Assembly (NCBI RefSeq): GCF_011038975.1
Contig: NZ_JAAKEC010000005.1
Coordinates: forward strand, 1-64,000
Reading direction: 5' to 3'
Source of the DNA: Adlercreutzia sp. ZJ176
GTDB taxonomy: Bacteria > Actinomycetota > Coriobacteriia > Coriobacteriales > Eggerthellaceae
DNA: 64,000 nucleotides
The position numbers and the translations under genes were made by a program. Below, piece by piece: positions 54,904-63,789 of the stretch (the first letter of the stretch is position 1; every line of letters starts with the position of its first letter). Below the pieces are notes generated by a model. That model was not told the DNA's origin and ran no database searches. It saw nothing but the letters and a program-made list of their open reading frames with translations.

Positions 54904-55806
54904 TTACTCTTCGCTCTGGCCCATGTCGCCGGAGATGGGATTACGGCGATTGCGCTTGACTAACTCGCCATAGGTGGCGGGCTTGCGGTCCTTCAGCAGG
55001 TCAGAGCCGGCCATGGCGGCCAGGCGCGCCTTCATGATCTCGCCCTTGACGTCAACGTCGGCGATGGCCATGCCCTCCTCAAATCCCGTGGTAGCGCACA
55101 CTTGCATGGGATTCGGGCCGATAATGCGGCTATGACCCATCTCGAAGGGGCCGCTCACGCAGGAGTCGATGAAGAAACACATGTTCTCGAGCGCACGAGC
55201 GAAGCTGAACACGTTGCCTGCCTTGAAGTCGTTGTCGTCCTCATTCGGCTCGATGGAAGGCCAGGCGGTGGGACACAGCAAGATGTCGGCGCCTTTGAGG
55301 GCCAACGCGCGCGCTACCTCGGGATACGCCTTGTCGAAGCAGATCATGAGGCCGACCTTGCCGAAGCGCGTCTCGAACACCGGGTAGTCACCGTCACCCG
55401 GGTACATCATGATGCGCTCGGTGAGCGGCAAGTGCACCTTGCGGTACTTGCCCACAAAGCCCTCGGGGCCAACCAGCACAAGCGCGTTGTAAAGCATGTC
55501 CCAGCCCTCTTCGCTTTGCTCAGTCATGCCCCATGCAATGTACATATCATGCTTCTTGGCCAGCTCGATGAAGTACTGCGTGCTATCGCCCTCGGGCACC
55601 AGCTCGGCAACCTCATGCTGATAGAACGCGTCCTCTGGTTTGAAAATGAACATGGGGTTCTCCGGCAAGCCGCCCAGGCACAGCTCCGGGAACAGAATGA
55701 AGTCGGCGTTTTGAGCCGCCGCCTCCTCAATGAACTTGGTCATCTTGGCCTTGTTCGCTTCCTTGTCGCGAACGAGGTCCATAGCAACGCTTGCGAGAAT
55801 AGCCAT
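54904..55806 (-). CDS. Nitrilase-superfamily carbon-nitrogen hydrolase
   Basis: This 300-residue enzyme has the catalytic triad of the superfamily: Glu in ILFPELCLGG (about 41), Lys in GKYRKVHLPLTE (about 118) and Cys in GLMICFDKAYPE (about 154). Members hydrolyse amides, nitriles or carbamoyl compounds. It is first in an operon with a membrane protein and an MFS gene, under a divergent TetR regulator, so a specific imported amide is a good guess. AGGAGGGGTCG precedes the ATG. The gene is intact. Confidence 0.93.
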   Translation of the reverse strand: MAILASVAMDLVRDKEANKAKMTKFIEEAAAQNADFILFPELCLGGLPENPMFIFKPEDAFYQHEVAELVPEGDSTQYFIELAKKHDMYIAWGMTEQSEEGWDMLYNALVLVGPEGFVGKYRKVHLPLTERIMMYPGDGDYPVFETRFGKVGLMICFDKAYPEVARALALKGADILLCPTAWPSIEPNEDDNDFKAGNVFSFARALENMCFFIDSCVSGPFEMGHSRIIGPNPMQVCATTGFEEGMAIADVDVKGEIMKARLAAMAGSDLLKDRKPATYGELVKRNRRNPISGDMGQSEE

Positions 55807-55843
55807 GGTCGACCCCTCCTTGTATTAATTCCCCAAATCTATC

Positions 55844-55867
55844 AGAAATTGAGTATACTCAATTTCT
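55844..55867. promoter_or_regulatory. TetR operator palindrome O1
   Basis: A perfect 24-bp palindrome centred on TTGAGTATACTCAA (55849-55862) overlaps the promoter area of the nitrilase operon. The core recurs at 55931. Confidence 0.85.
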
Positions 55868-55930
55868 ATATTACACATAATATTCACTCTTCTCCCTGCT
55901 GTCAATATGAATTGATGATATTACTAAAAC

Positions 55931-55944
55931 TTGAGTATACTCAA
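55931..55944. promoter_or_regulatory. TetR operator palindrome O2
   Basis: TTGAGTATACTCAA, identical in core to O1, lies nearer the TetR gene, 138 bp before its start. Two equal operators between divergent genes point to joint repression. Confidence 0.8.
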
Positions 55945-56082
55945 ATTTGAAACGACGCCGACAGGATGAGCGTGGCCGACTGGGCATCGGGCGCGTAGAG
56001 CGAGTAGATTTACCGTCCGACCTCCCCCTCCCCCGAGCAAATGCTGCTAGACTACGATAAGACACGAGAGGGGCATCACCTT

Positions 56083-56769
56083 ATGGTCAAACTCAGCGCT
56101 GGCGAGAAGAAGAAGAAGCTCATCATCGATACCTGCAAGGTGCTCTTCTACCAGAAGGGCTACGCAAACACCACCTACGAGGACATCTGCGAGAAGGCAG
56201 ACATCCCGCCGGGAACCATCACCTATCACTTCGGTGGCAAGCGCGACATTGCGACGGTGATCGACGCTGAATACGAGCGCGAGAACAAGACGTACATCGA
56301 GAAGATGTGCGGTGATCGCTACAATCTCACGCAGATGATGGTGATTGAGAACTTCCATATGTGGAAGCGCATCTTCGAGGTGACCGAGATACGTCGCTTC
56401 CTGATCGACCTCTCATCCGAGCACGTGCCCGACATCTCGACCTTTGAAACGATCACGTACTTCTACCGCTGCGTCATGAAGGACCGCAACATCACCGACA
56501 TCAGCGACAAGGAGCTTGCGCTGATCGTAGGTGCTCAAGTCGGCATGAGCGACGGGATCCTTCATGCTATCGATGGGGCAAGATTCGAGTATACCTATGA
56601 AGAAGCCGCTCGCTTCGGGATCCGCTTCTTCATGCGCCAGCTCGGCATGCACGATGATGTGATCGAGGAGCTCATCGCCGATGGGAAGCAGCTCTTCGAC
56701 CAGCTTCCTATCGATAATCGCTACTATGAGAATTTTGCTTACGACGACAGATATGTGACTAAGATCTAG
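56083..56769 (+). CDS. TetR-family transcriptional regulator
   Basis: This 228-residue protein starts MVKLSAGEKKKKLIIDTCKV, and the TetR helix-turn-helix follows (TTYEDICEKADIPPGTITYHF), then an all-helical ligand-binding part. GAGAGGGG precedes the ATG at 56083; an earlier ATG at 56041 lacks a site. It faces the nitrilase operon and probably represses it and itself through the twin palindromes. The inducing ligand is likely the amide or nitrile the operon handles. Confidence 0.92.
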   Translation: MVKLSAGEKKKKLIIDTCKVLFYQKGYANTTYEDICEKADIPPGTITYHFGGKRDIATVIDAEYERENKTYIEKMCGDRYNLTQMMVIENFHMWKRIFEVTEIRRFLIDLSSEHVPDISTFETITYFYRCVMKDRNITDISDKELALIVGAQVGMSDGILHAIDGARFEYTYEEAARFGIRFFMRQLGMHDDVIEELIADGKQLFDQLPIDNRYYENFAYDDRYVTKI

Positions 56770-57007
56770 AAGATACGGGCGTGGCTGGAGGTCGCCTTGA
56801 CGTGTCATCACCAGGGGCAATGCACTTGGTCGCATCGAACACGACCGCCTCGCCCTCGGCAAGCCCCGTCTCGTCGAGCGCCGATGACCCTGAGATGACC
56901 ACCTCGAACCGCCCACGCCGAGAAGGCGACGCAGCTGTCCTTGCGAAGCTTCGCAAGCTCTTGCAATATGTCCGCGTGCCCTTCTATACGAAATCTCGTA
57001 CAGAGTT

Positions 57008-57053
57008 CTATTGAGTGATTTTGCTCAATACACTGAGCAAAATCACTCAATAG
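57008..57053. terminator. Perfect 20-bp inverted repeat with stop codon inside
   Basis: Arms at 57008-57027 and 57034-57053 pair perfectly around a 6-nt loop; the right arm contains the stop codon of the YolD-like gene (57047-57049). The left core TTGAGTGATTTTGCTCAA resembles a spaced version of the TetR operator half sites. It probably ends transcription of the YolD/polymerase operon. The gap from 56770 holds no credible gene. Confidence 0.65.
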
Positions 57054-57616
57054 GGCGAGTTCCCCTGCGCCGGGCTCTCAAGGGGCTCCTCCGCGATACG
57101 GGCTATGGCGTCGAAGGGGATGCGCATCTGGATGATCTGGAGGGTTCGCAGGATGGTGTCCACCTGGGCGACGGCGCCGGTGAGCGTTACGGAGGCGTCG
57201 CCTTCGTAGTAGGTTACGGTGACCACCTGGCCGCGTACGAGGCGGGACAGCTGTTCGCCGAGCTCGCGCTGCTCCTCCTCCGTGAGCTCGCGGCGCGGCT
57301 CGGGGACGCGCTCGCACGCAGCCAGCAAGTCGTAGTAGCCCTTGAGCGCGGCGAACGGCTTGAACTGGCGCGCACGGTCGGGATGCGGCTTGCCGATGAC
57401 GCGCCGCGCCGCCCGCTCGTCCAAGCTCGCCCACGCCACGTCCTCTGCCAGCACCGGCCGCATGTCCGCTTCGCGGGCGGCGCTCCCACGGCCGGCAGAC
57501 GTGCGCGCTCCGCGGCCGGCAGGCACGCGCGCTCCACAGCTGGCGGGCTCGTCCGCTTCGCAGCTGGCAGCAGCCCCTTCGTAGCCGGCAGCAGCCCCTT
57601 CGCGACGATCAGCCAT
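57047..57616 (-). CDS. YolD-like protein
   Basis: This 189-residue protein has an Ala/Arg-rich, Cys-containing N-terminal half of low complexity and a YolD-like C-terminal region (about 75-180; RQFKPFAALKGYYDLL, ITVTYY-like strand VVTVTYYEGD). YolD-like proteins are encoded next to Y-family polymerases (UvrX-type) in Gram-positives and are thought to modulate them. It overlaps the end of the polymerase gene by 8 bp. GGGAGG precedes the ATG at 57616. The repetitive N-terminal half is unusual. Confidence 0.85.
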   Translation of the reverse strand: MADRREGAAAGYEGAAASCEADEPASCGARVPAGRGARTSAGRGSAAREADMRPVLAEDVAWASLDERAARRVIGKPHPDRARQFKPFAALKGYYDLLAACERVPEPRRELTEEEQRELGEQLSRLVRGQVVTVTYYEGDASVTLTGAVAQVDTILRTLQIIQMRIPFDAIARIAEEPLESPAQGNSPY

Positions 57617-58889
57617 GATGGCCTCCCACCATCTCGTTGCGCTCGCGCCCCGTGGCCTTCTCACGCAAGCTCACGCCCTTGAACAGGGCGTTCTTGCCGA
57701 ACTTCCGCTTCACGGCCAGAATCGCCTCCTGCCGGCGACGCTCCTCGGCCTCCGCCTCCACGTCGGAGAACAGGTTGTAGGTGGCAAGCTCCTCGGGAAC
57801 GAGCCCTCCGAACGCCAGGTTCACGCGCTTGACCATCTTGGCGGGGTCGACGATCTCGTCATACAGCGCGTCAAGGTACGCCATGAGCTTCACCTGCGAG
57901 TTCGTGCGCTCGGGCAGCTTGCGGCTCGCGTTCGCATGCCCGCCGCTTCCCTTCGCATATCCCACCGCCAGCGAGACGTGGTTAGTCACCACGCCCTTCT
58001 CCACCAGCTCGAGCACCGTGGCGTCCACCATCTCGTGCAGCACCATGCGACCCTCCTCGAACGTGTAGTCGCACGGCAGCACCTGGCCGTTGCCGAGCGA
58101 GGTCGACTCCGGCTCGTAGGCTTTGATCTCGGCGATGGTGCACGGCTCCACGCCCCACGCGTGGTCGATGAGGTACTCCGCGTTCGCGCCGAACTCCTGG
58201 TACAGCACGTCGACGTCCATCCGCGTGACGCCGAACAGGTCGAACACGCGGTACTTCGCCAGCCGCCGCGCGATGCCGGGGCCGATGTTCCAAATGTCGG
58301 TGATGGGCCGGTGACGCCAGATGGCCTCGCGGAAGCTCGCCTCATCCAGAAAGCCGATGCGGTCAGGCGCGTGCTTGGCCGTGATGTCGAGCGCGAGCTT
58401 CGCCAGGAACAGGTTGGGGCCCACCCCCGCCGTGGCGGGGATGCCCGTCTCGGCCATCGCGGCGCCCATGAGCAGGTTGGCAAACCCGCGCGCGTCCACG
58501 CCGTACAGGCTCAGGTACGCCGTGGCGTCGATGAAGCACTCGTCAATGGAGTAGGCGTGGATGTCCTGCGGGCTCACGTAGCGCAGGTACACCCGGTAGA
58601 TCTCGGCCGACACCTCCATGTAGCGCCGCATGTGCGGCTTCGCGACCTCGAACTGCACGCCCTCGGGAATTTCGAACAGGCGGCAGCGGTTGCGGATGCC
58701 AAGTGCCTTCATGGCGGGCGTGATGGCCAGGCAGATGGTGGTCTGACTGCGCTCGGGATCAGCCACCACGAGGCGCGTGGTCATGGGGTCCAGCCCGCGC
58801 GCCACGCACTCCACGCTCGCATAGAACGACTTGAGGTCGATGCAGACGTAGGTGCGCTCGGCTTCGCGCGCTCCGTCATCCGCAGGCAC
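57609..58889 (-). CDS. Y-family DNA polymerase (UmuC/UvrX-like)
   Basis: This 426-residue translesion polymerase carries the metal-binding acidic residues in VCIDLKSFYASVE (about residue 17) and YSIDECFIDAT (about 113), the thumb motif WNIGPGIARRL and a little-finger domain. It starts at a GTG just 4 bp after murB ends and overlaps the YolD-like gene, so the three form an operon. It likely copies past damaged bases under stress. No beta-clamp motif is confidently assigned. Confidence 0.93.
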   Translation of the reverse strand: MPADDGAREAERTYVCIDLKSFYASVECVARGLDPMTTRLVVADPERSQTTICLAITPAMKALGIRNRCRLFEIPEGVQFEVAKPHMRRYMEVSAEIYRVYLRYVSPQDIHAYSIDECFIDATAYLSLYGVDARGFANLLMGAAMAETGIPATAGVGPNLFLAKLALDITAKHAPDRIGFLDEASFREAIWRHRPITDIWNIGPGIARRLAKYRVFDLFGVTRMDVDVLYQEFGANAEYLIDHAWGVEPCTIAEIKAYEPESTSLGNGQVLPCDYTFEEGRMVLHEMVDATVLELVEKGVVTNHVSLAVGYAKGSGGHANASRKLPERTNSQVKLMAYLDALYDEIVDPAKMVKRVNLAFGGLVPEELATYNLFSDVEAEAEERRRQEAILAVKRKFGKNALFKGVSLREKATGRERNEMVGGHHG

Positions 58890-58893
58890 GGCG

Positions 58894-59793
58894 CTACCTC
58901 CAGAGGCGCACTTCGGGCTCGAGGCGCACGCCCTCGCTCTCGTAGACGCGCTGCTGCACGTCGGCGATGAGCTGCAGGACGTCAGCCGCCGTGGCGCCGC
59001 CGGCGTTCACCACGAATCCCGTGTGCTTCGTCGACACCTGCGCCCCTCCGACCCGGTAGCCGCGCAGCCCCGCGTCCTGGATGAGCTTGCCCGCGAAGTG
59101 GCCCTCCGGCCGCTTGAACGTGGAGCCCGCGCTCGGCATCTCGAGCGGCTGCTTCTCGGCGCGGCGCTGCGCCAGGTCGTCCATGCGCGCGCGGATAGCC
59201 GCCGGGTCATCTGCGACCAGCTGCAGCTCAGCACCGAGCACCACATAGCCCGCGTCCATCATCATGGAGTGGCGATACGACCACGCGGCCTCATCAGCAG
59301 GCACGTCCACCACGTCCCCCTCAGGCGTCAGGCAGCGCACGTGCACGGCCACGTTCCTGAACTCGCCGTCGTAGGCGCCCGCGTTCATGACGGCCGCGCC
59401 TCCCACGGTGCCGGGGATCCCGCTGGCGAACTCGTAGCCCGCCAGGCCCGCCGCGCACGCCGCCTCGGCCACGTCGGCATTCGACGCGCCCGCCTGCGCG
59501 ATCACCCGCCCGCCGTCGCGCACCTCGATGCGCGCGAAGTTCGCCGCCAGCTTCAGCACCACGCCGCGCACGCCCGCATCGGCCGCGAGCACGTTCGAGC
59601 CCAGCCCCAGCACGCGCCATGGCACCTGGCGCGCGCGGCAGAGCGCCACCACGTCGCGCACCTGCTCCTCAGTCCCAGGCAGCACGAGCCACTCGGCCGG
59701 CCCGCCGATCGCAAACGTCGTATGCGCGCGCAATGGCTCCGCTACCCGCACGCCCTCTGCGCCCACGATGGCGCGCAGCTCATCAGGAAACAT
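58894..59793 (-). CDS. murB: UDP-N-acetylenolpyruvoylglucosamine reductase
   Basis: This 299-residue flavoenzyme reduces UDP-GlcNAc-enolpyruvate to UDP-MurNAc in peptidoglycan synthesis. It has FAD-binding GLGSNVLA and GIPGTVGGAAVMNAGAYDGE, SYRHS (catalytic Arg), PSAGSTFKRP (catalytic Ser) and the terminal LEPEVRLW (catalytic Glu). The ATG at 59793 follows AAGGAGA. It heads the operon with the Y-family polymerase and YolD-like protein, an odd combination of cell-wall and repair functions. Confidence 0.95.
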   Translation of the reverse strand: MFPDELRAIVGAEGVRVAEPLRAHTTFAIGGPAEWLVLPGTEEQVRDVVALCRARQVPWRVLGLGSNVLAADAGVRGVVLKLAANFARIEVRDGGRVIAQAGASNADVAEAACAAGLAGYEFASGIPGTVGGAAVMNAGAYDGEFRNVAVHVRCLTPEGDVVDVPADEAAWSYRHSMMMDAGYVVLGAELQLVADDPAAIRARMDDLAQRRAEKQPLEMPSAGSTFKRPEGHFAGKLIQDAGLRGYRVGGAQVSTKHTGFVVNAGGATAADVLQLIADVQQRVYESEGVRLEPEVRLWR

Positions 59794-59830
59794 CCCGCTC
59801 TCCTTATGCCCTTGCAAAAAATCTCAGCCT

Positions 59831-60029
59831 TTTTGGCAGAAATCTTCAGTTCTTTGTCAATCCCATGCCCCCAAGCGCGCTTTCAGGAGCCCGCCGCGCC
59901 TAAAAACACGACACGCTCCAGCAAAACCCCAGCTCAGGATAATCAGCGCGCCGTCTTCGCCCAGAAGAAGCCCGAGAGCCTGACAAAGAACTGAAGATTT
60001 CTGCCATTTTCTCGCGATAATTCTGCACG
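59831..60029. repeat. Inverted-repeat intergenic element, copy B
   Basis: Perfect 26-bp inverted arms (59834-59859 and 59981-60006) share GGCAGAAATCTTCAG with copy A, and CTGCACG follows the right arm at 60023-60029. The 121-bp interior has no recognisable similarity to that of copy A. It lies between murB and cysE, a gap of 383 bp that holds no gene; 60030-60176 is GC-rich low-complexity sequence. Confidence 0.82.
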
Positions 60030-60176
60030 GGGGGCTCGCCGCAGCCCAGCCGCGGCCCGCGCCGCGCTGCACCCGCGCCCGGGATCGACCCGCGCCGCGC
60101 TGCATCGCAGCCTGCGCCCCCGCGGCTCGACCGCGCGCCCCCGCACCGCGACCCGCACCGCACCCCCGCGTCGCGC

Positions 60177-61118
60177 CTAGTCCTTCTCGCCCGGCTGGCG
60201 CACGGTGATCTCCTGCGCCTTCACGCTCACGCGCGAGTGCGGCGGTACCGACGACGTCACGAACGTCGAGCCCGCGATCACCGACCCCTCGCCGACGACC
60301 GTCTCGCCGCCGAGCACCGAGGCGTTCGAGTAGATGGTCACGTTGTCCTCGATGGTGGGGTGGCGCTTCACGCCGGCGAGGCGCTGCCCGCCGCGCGTCG
60401 AGAGCGCGCCGAGGGTCACGCCCTGGTAGATCTTCACGTGGTCGCCGATCTCGGTGGTCTCGCCGATCACCACGCCCGTGCCGTGGTCGATGAAGAAGTA
60501 CTCGCCGATCTTCGCGCCGGCGCCGATGTCGATGCCCGTGCCGGAATGCGCGAGCTCGGTCATGATGCGCGGGATGATGGGCACGTTCTGCTCATAGAGC
60601 ACGTGCGCCACGCGGTACACGAAGATGGCGTAGAGGCCCGGGTACGAGAAGATGACCTCCTCCTTCGAGCCCGCCGCCGGGTCGCCGTCGTAGAGCGCCT
60701 GAACGTCGGTCAGGAGCACGCGCTGGATGTTCGGCAGCTCGTCGAAGAACACCGTGCAGATCTCGGACGTGCGCTCGCAGATGCTCTCGGGCGTGCAGCC
60801 GCCGCACAGGTAGTTGCTCGTGCCCGCGCTGTCGTCGCGCTCGTCGGAGGTGTAGGTGAGCGCCAGGATGATCTGCTCGCGCAGCACGCGCTCGATCTGG
60901 ATGAGCGTCTCGCCGATGAAGTACTCGGGGCTCGTGGAGGGCGAGAGCATCTCCGCGCCGAAGTAGCCGGGGAACATCACGCGGCGGATGTCCTTCAGCA
61001 CGCCCTTGATGGCGTTCCGGTTGGGGAAGCGCCGGCCAGGCTTGGTGAAGAAGATCTCGTCGGCTTCATAGTTCTTCTCGATGCCCTTGACGATGCGGTC
61101 GAGGTTGTCTCCGAACAT
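60177..61118 (-). CDS. cysE: Serine O-acetyltransferase
   Basis: This 313-residue enzyme acetylates serine with acetyl-CoA, the first step of cysteine synthesis. The N-terminal helical domain is followed by a left-handed beta-helix with hexapeptide repeats ([31 protein letters not shown]). His and Asp of the active site lie in FIDHGTG. It is of the longer EpsC/SatA-like type. GGAGG precedes the ATG at 61118. It diverges from the PurF-like gene. Confidence 0.92.
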   Translation of the reverse strand: MFGDNLDRIVKGIEKNYEADEIFFTKPGRRFPNRNAIKGVLKDIRRVMFPGYFGAEMLSPSTSPEYFIGETLIQIERVLREQIILALTYTSDERDDSAGTSNYLCGGCTPESICERTSEICTVFFDELPNIQRVLLTDVQALYDGDPAAGSKEEVIFSYPGLYAIFVYRVAHVLYEQNVPIIPRIMTELAHSGTGIDIGAGAKIGEYFFIDHGTGVVIGETTEIGDHVKIYQGVTLGALSTRGGQRLAGVKRHPTIEDNVTIYSNASVLGGETVVGEGSVIAGSTFVTSSVPPHSRVSVKAQEITVRQPGEKD

Positions 61119-61173
61119 GGGACCTCCTAGGTTGAGGGGGCGGCCGCGGGCCGCCGGGAATAGACTGCCCTCC

Positions 61174-61179
61174 ATTATA
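61174..61179 (-). promoter_or_regulatory. -10 box of cysE
   Basis: A perfect TATAAT on the minus strand, 55 bp upstream of the cysE ATG. The -35 is poor. A TATACT at 61257-61262 on the plus strand could serve the PurF-like gene. Confidence 0.5.
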
Positions 61180-61370
61180 AGGAAGCCCCTTCGCCGACCA
61201 TGTGGACAAACGGCAAAAAAGGCAACTTTGCCGCATGGATGCGACCAGCGAAAACGTATACTCTTCGAGTAATGCAAGCAGCGGCCAGCACGCCGGGCTC
61301 GTTGACGCGCGCCCGTCGGGCCACCGAGCCTCAAGGCCCACTGGCTGCGATGCACACGAAGGGGACTAAA

Positions 61371-62795
61371 GTGGGCGGCTTTTTCGGTGCGGTTTCTCAC
61401 CGCGACGTAGTGTTGGATGTGTTCTTCGGCGTGGATTACCACTCCCACCTGGGAACGAAGCGGGCGGGCATGGTGGTTCGCAAAGAGGAGGGCGGGTTCC
61501 AGCGCGAGATCCACTCGATCGAGAACACCCCCTTCCGCACGAAGTTCGAGAAGGAGCTCTCCAGCTTCCACGGCAACAGCGCCATCGGCTGCATCTCCGA
61601 CACCGACCCGCAGCCGCTGCTCATCCGCTCGCACCTCGGGACGTTCGCGCTGACCACCGTGAGCGCCATCAACAACTTCAACGAGCTGATCGACGCCTGC
61701 TTTGACAGCGGGAGCAACCAGTTCATGGCCATGAGCTCCGGCAAAGTGAACGACACCGAGCTCATCGGCGCGCTCATCAACCAGAAGGACAGCTTCGTCG
61801 AGGGCATCCGCTACGCCATGGAGGCGGTGGACGGGTCGCTCACGCTGCTCATCATGACCGAGGACGGCGAGATCATCGCCGCGCGCGACCGCATGGGCCG
61901 CCTCCCCGTGCTCATCGGCAAGAACGACGACGGCCACTGCATCTCGTTCGAGTCGTTCACCTACCAGAAGCTCGGCTATGCCGACGAGTACGAGCTGGGG
62001 CCGGGCGAGATCGTGCGCGTCAACGCCGACGAGTACGAGACCATCGCGCCCGCGGGCGAGGACATGAAGATCTGCGCGTTTCTGTGGGTGTACTACGGGT
62101 ACCCGAACTCGAACTACGAGGGGCGCAACGTGGAAGTCATGCGCTATCACAACGGCGAGATCATGGCGCGCAACGAGGCCACGGCCGGCACCCTGCCCGA
62201 CGTGGACTACGTGGCCGGCGTGCCCGACTCGGGCCTGCCGCACGCCATCGGCTACTCCACCGCGAGCAAGAAGACCTTCGCGCGCCCGTTCATCAAGTAC
62301 ACGCCGACGTGGTCGCGCTCGTTCATGCCGTCTGACCAGCGCATCCGCGACCGCATCGCGCACATGAAGCAGGTGCCCGTGCCCGAGCTCATCGACGGCA
62401 AGAAGCTTCTGTTCGTGGACGACTCCATCGTGCGCGGCACGCAGCTGCGCGAGACAGTGGACTTCCTGTACAGCGCCGGCGCCGCCGAGGTGCACATGCG
62501 CAGCGCCTGCCCGCCCATCATGTTCAGCTGCAAGTACCTGAGCTTCTCGCGCGGCAAGTCCGACATGGACCTCATCGCGCGCCGCGTGGTGCAGGAGCTC
62601 GAGGGCGACGAGGGGCAGAAGCACCTCGACGAGTACGCCGACAGCTCCACCGAGCGCGGGAAGTGCCTGCTCAAGAGCATCTGCGAGCAGATGGGCTTCG
62701 ACTCTCTGGGCTACCAGTCGCTCGAGGGCATGATCGAGGCCATCGGCATCCCCCCGGAGAAGATCTGCACCTACTGCTGGAACGGCAAGGAGTAA
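61371..62795 (+). CDS. Amidophosphoribosyltransferase-like protein without N-terminal Cys
   Basis: This 474-residue protein has the class-II glutamine amidotransferase fold ([22 protein letters not shown]) and a phosphoribosyltransferase domain with a PRPP loop ([16 protein letters not shown]). In PurF the first residue after Met removal is the Cys nucleophile that takes ammonia from glutamine. Here the protein begins MGGFFG, so glycine replaces it. The start at GTG 61371 is supported by AAGGGGAC upstream and by the matching N-terminus of relatives in Bacteroidetes. It may use free ammonia or have another role. Confidence 0.9.
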   Translation: MGGFFGAVSHRDVVLDVFFGVDYHSHLGTKRAGMVVRKEEGGFQREIHSIENTPFRTKFEKELSSFHGNSAIGCISDTDPQPLLIRSHLGTFALTTVSAINNFNELIDACFDSGSNQFMAMSSGKVNDTELIGALINQKDSFVEGIRYAMEAVDGSLTLLIMTEDGEIIAARDRMGRLPVLIGKNDDGHCISFESFTYQKLGYADEYELGPGEIVRVNADEYETIAPAGEDMKICAFLWVYYGYPNSNYEGRNVEVMRYHNGEIMARNEATAGTLPDVDYVAGVPDSGLPHAIGYSTASKKTFARPFIKYTPTWSRSFMPSDQRIRDRIAHMKQVPVPELIDGKKLLFVDDSIVRGTQLRETVDFLYSAGAAEVHMRSACPPIMFSCKYLSFSRGKSDMDLIARRVVQELEGDEGQKHLDEYADSSTERGKCLLKSICEQMGFDSLGYQSLEGMIEAIGIPPEKICTYCWNGKE

Positions 62796-62810
62796 GAGGC
62801 GAAGGCGGAG

Positions 62811-62836
62811 CGACAAGCCGCCCCGCCAGCTTGTCG
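62811..62836 (+). terminator. Hairpin after the PurF-like gene
   Basis: CGACAAGC and GCTTGTCG pair across a 10-nt loop, 16 bp past the stop. No T-run follows. Confidence 0.5.
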
Positions 62837-62901
62837 GGTGACGGAGCGAGGAGCCGCGCCGCTGCCCCCGCCTCCTCGCACGCCGCCAGCTTGCCGAAGG
62901 C

Positions 62902-63519
62902 TTAGCGGCTCGCGGCGCCCAAGGCGCGCATCACGGCGAGCCGCCCCTCGTCATCAGGCGCGATGCGCGCCACCCCGTCCCAGGCTCGGGCGAAGCGCTC
63001 CTCCGCGAGGTCAACGAGCTCGGGCCTCACCACCACCAGCGCATGCTCGCCGCCCGAAAGCGGCCCGTCTGCCACGGCAGCCACCGCCTCGGCCAAGCCG
63101 CCGCCGCGCAGGAGCTCGAGCGGACCGAGCTCGTCCACCACCAGAAGCCCTCCCCGACCGCGCCGCACGTCAGCGCCTGCGCCCGCGCCCCTCAGATTCG
63201 CGAAGCACGCGTTCACCTGCCGCAGGGCGTCGTCGGAGATCTCCCAGCCGAGGTTCGCCGCAGCGCTCTCGCTCGACGGGCAGAACGCCCCCGCAGCCTG
63301 CGCCAAGTCCCTCCTCAGCGCGAAGGAAAGGCGCCTTCCACTGGGAAGGAGCAGGTTGTCGATGCCCCGCTTCTCAAGCGACCCGTCCGGCCTCTCCTCC
63401 CACACGCCCGGCGCCACCACGCCCCAGCACGTGACGCCCGCCGCACCAAGGTCGCCCAGCAGCCTCTCGAGCCATCGGGTCTTCCCCGCTTGGCGCGGCG
63501 CAGTCAGAAGGAACAGCAT
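62902..63519 (-). CDS. Nucleoside-triphosphatase (NTPase_1/THEP1-like)
   Basis: This 205-residue protein has a P-loop of modified form ([11 protein letters not shown], residues 5-15) and the Walker-B-like stretch [13 protein letters not shown] (about 130). Both fit the NTPase_1/THEP1 family, which hydrolyses nucleoside triphosphates slowly and has no settled role. The ATG at 63519 has only a weak ribosome site. It converges with the PurF-like gene. Confidence 0.8.
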   Translation of the reverse strand: MLFLLTAPRQAGKTRWLERLLGDLGAAGVTCWGVVAPGVWEERPDGSLEKRGIDNLLLPSGRRLSFALRRDLAQAAGAFCPSSESAAANLGWEISDDALRQVNACFANLRGAGAGADVRRGRGGLLVVDELGPLELLRGGGLAEAVAAVADGPLSGGEHALVVVRPELVDLAEERFARAWDGVARIAPDDEGRLAVMRALGAASR

Positions 63520-63666
63520 GGACCCGACACCTCTCTCTCTGCAGACAAGCAACGGGGGGGCGCCCAGCTCCGCCACCAGCTTCGCTCACATTATTCTCAA
63601 TTGCATATTATAGCGCTTATCCCTCTGAAAGAGCCCTAGACGCGCCGCGGGCAACCTCACGCCAAA

Positions 63667-63741
63667 CTAACGCCACTTTCCCGTCATTAGAGCACCAGCA
63701 TCAGCTCTAACGACATTTTAGAGCCGAAAAGTGTCGTTAGA
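63667..63741. repeat. Threefold CTAACGACA motif, two copies forming a hairpin
   Basis: CTAACGCCACTTTC (63667-63680), CTAACGACATTTTA (63707-63720) and, inverted, the complement of CTAACGACACTTTT (63727-63740) lie within 75 bp. The last two pair as a 10-bp-plus stem. It lies in the gap between the NTPase and the HicB-type gene, which otherwise holds nothing recognisable. Confidence 0.65.
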
Positions 63742-63789
63742 CGTTTCGCAAAGCAAAAGCCCCGACCCAATGCGAAAAGCAAGCGACCC

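Noticed and set aside
56770-57046. Two overlapping minus-strand frames that might together be a broken gene upstream of the hairpin
   Set aside because: Neither fragment resembles a known family. One begins inside the inverted repeat, and there is no ribosome site. A pseudogene cannot be supported.
61119-62816. In-frame upstream extension of cysE on the minus strand
   Set aside because: It runs antisense to the PurF-like gene. The ATG at 61118 follows a perfect GGAGG site and matches the family start.
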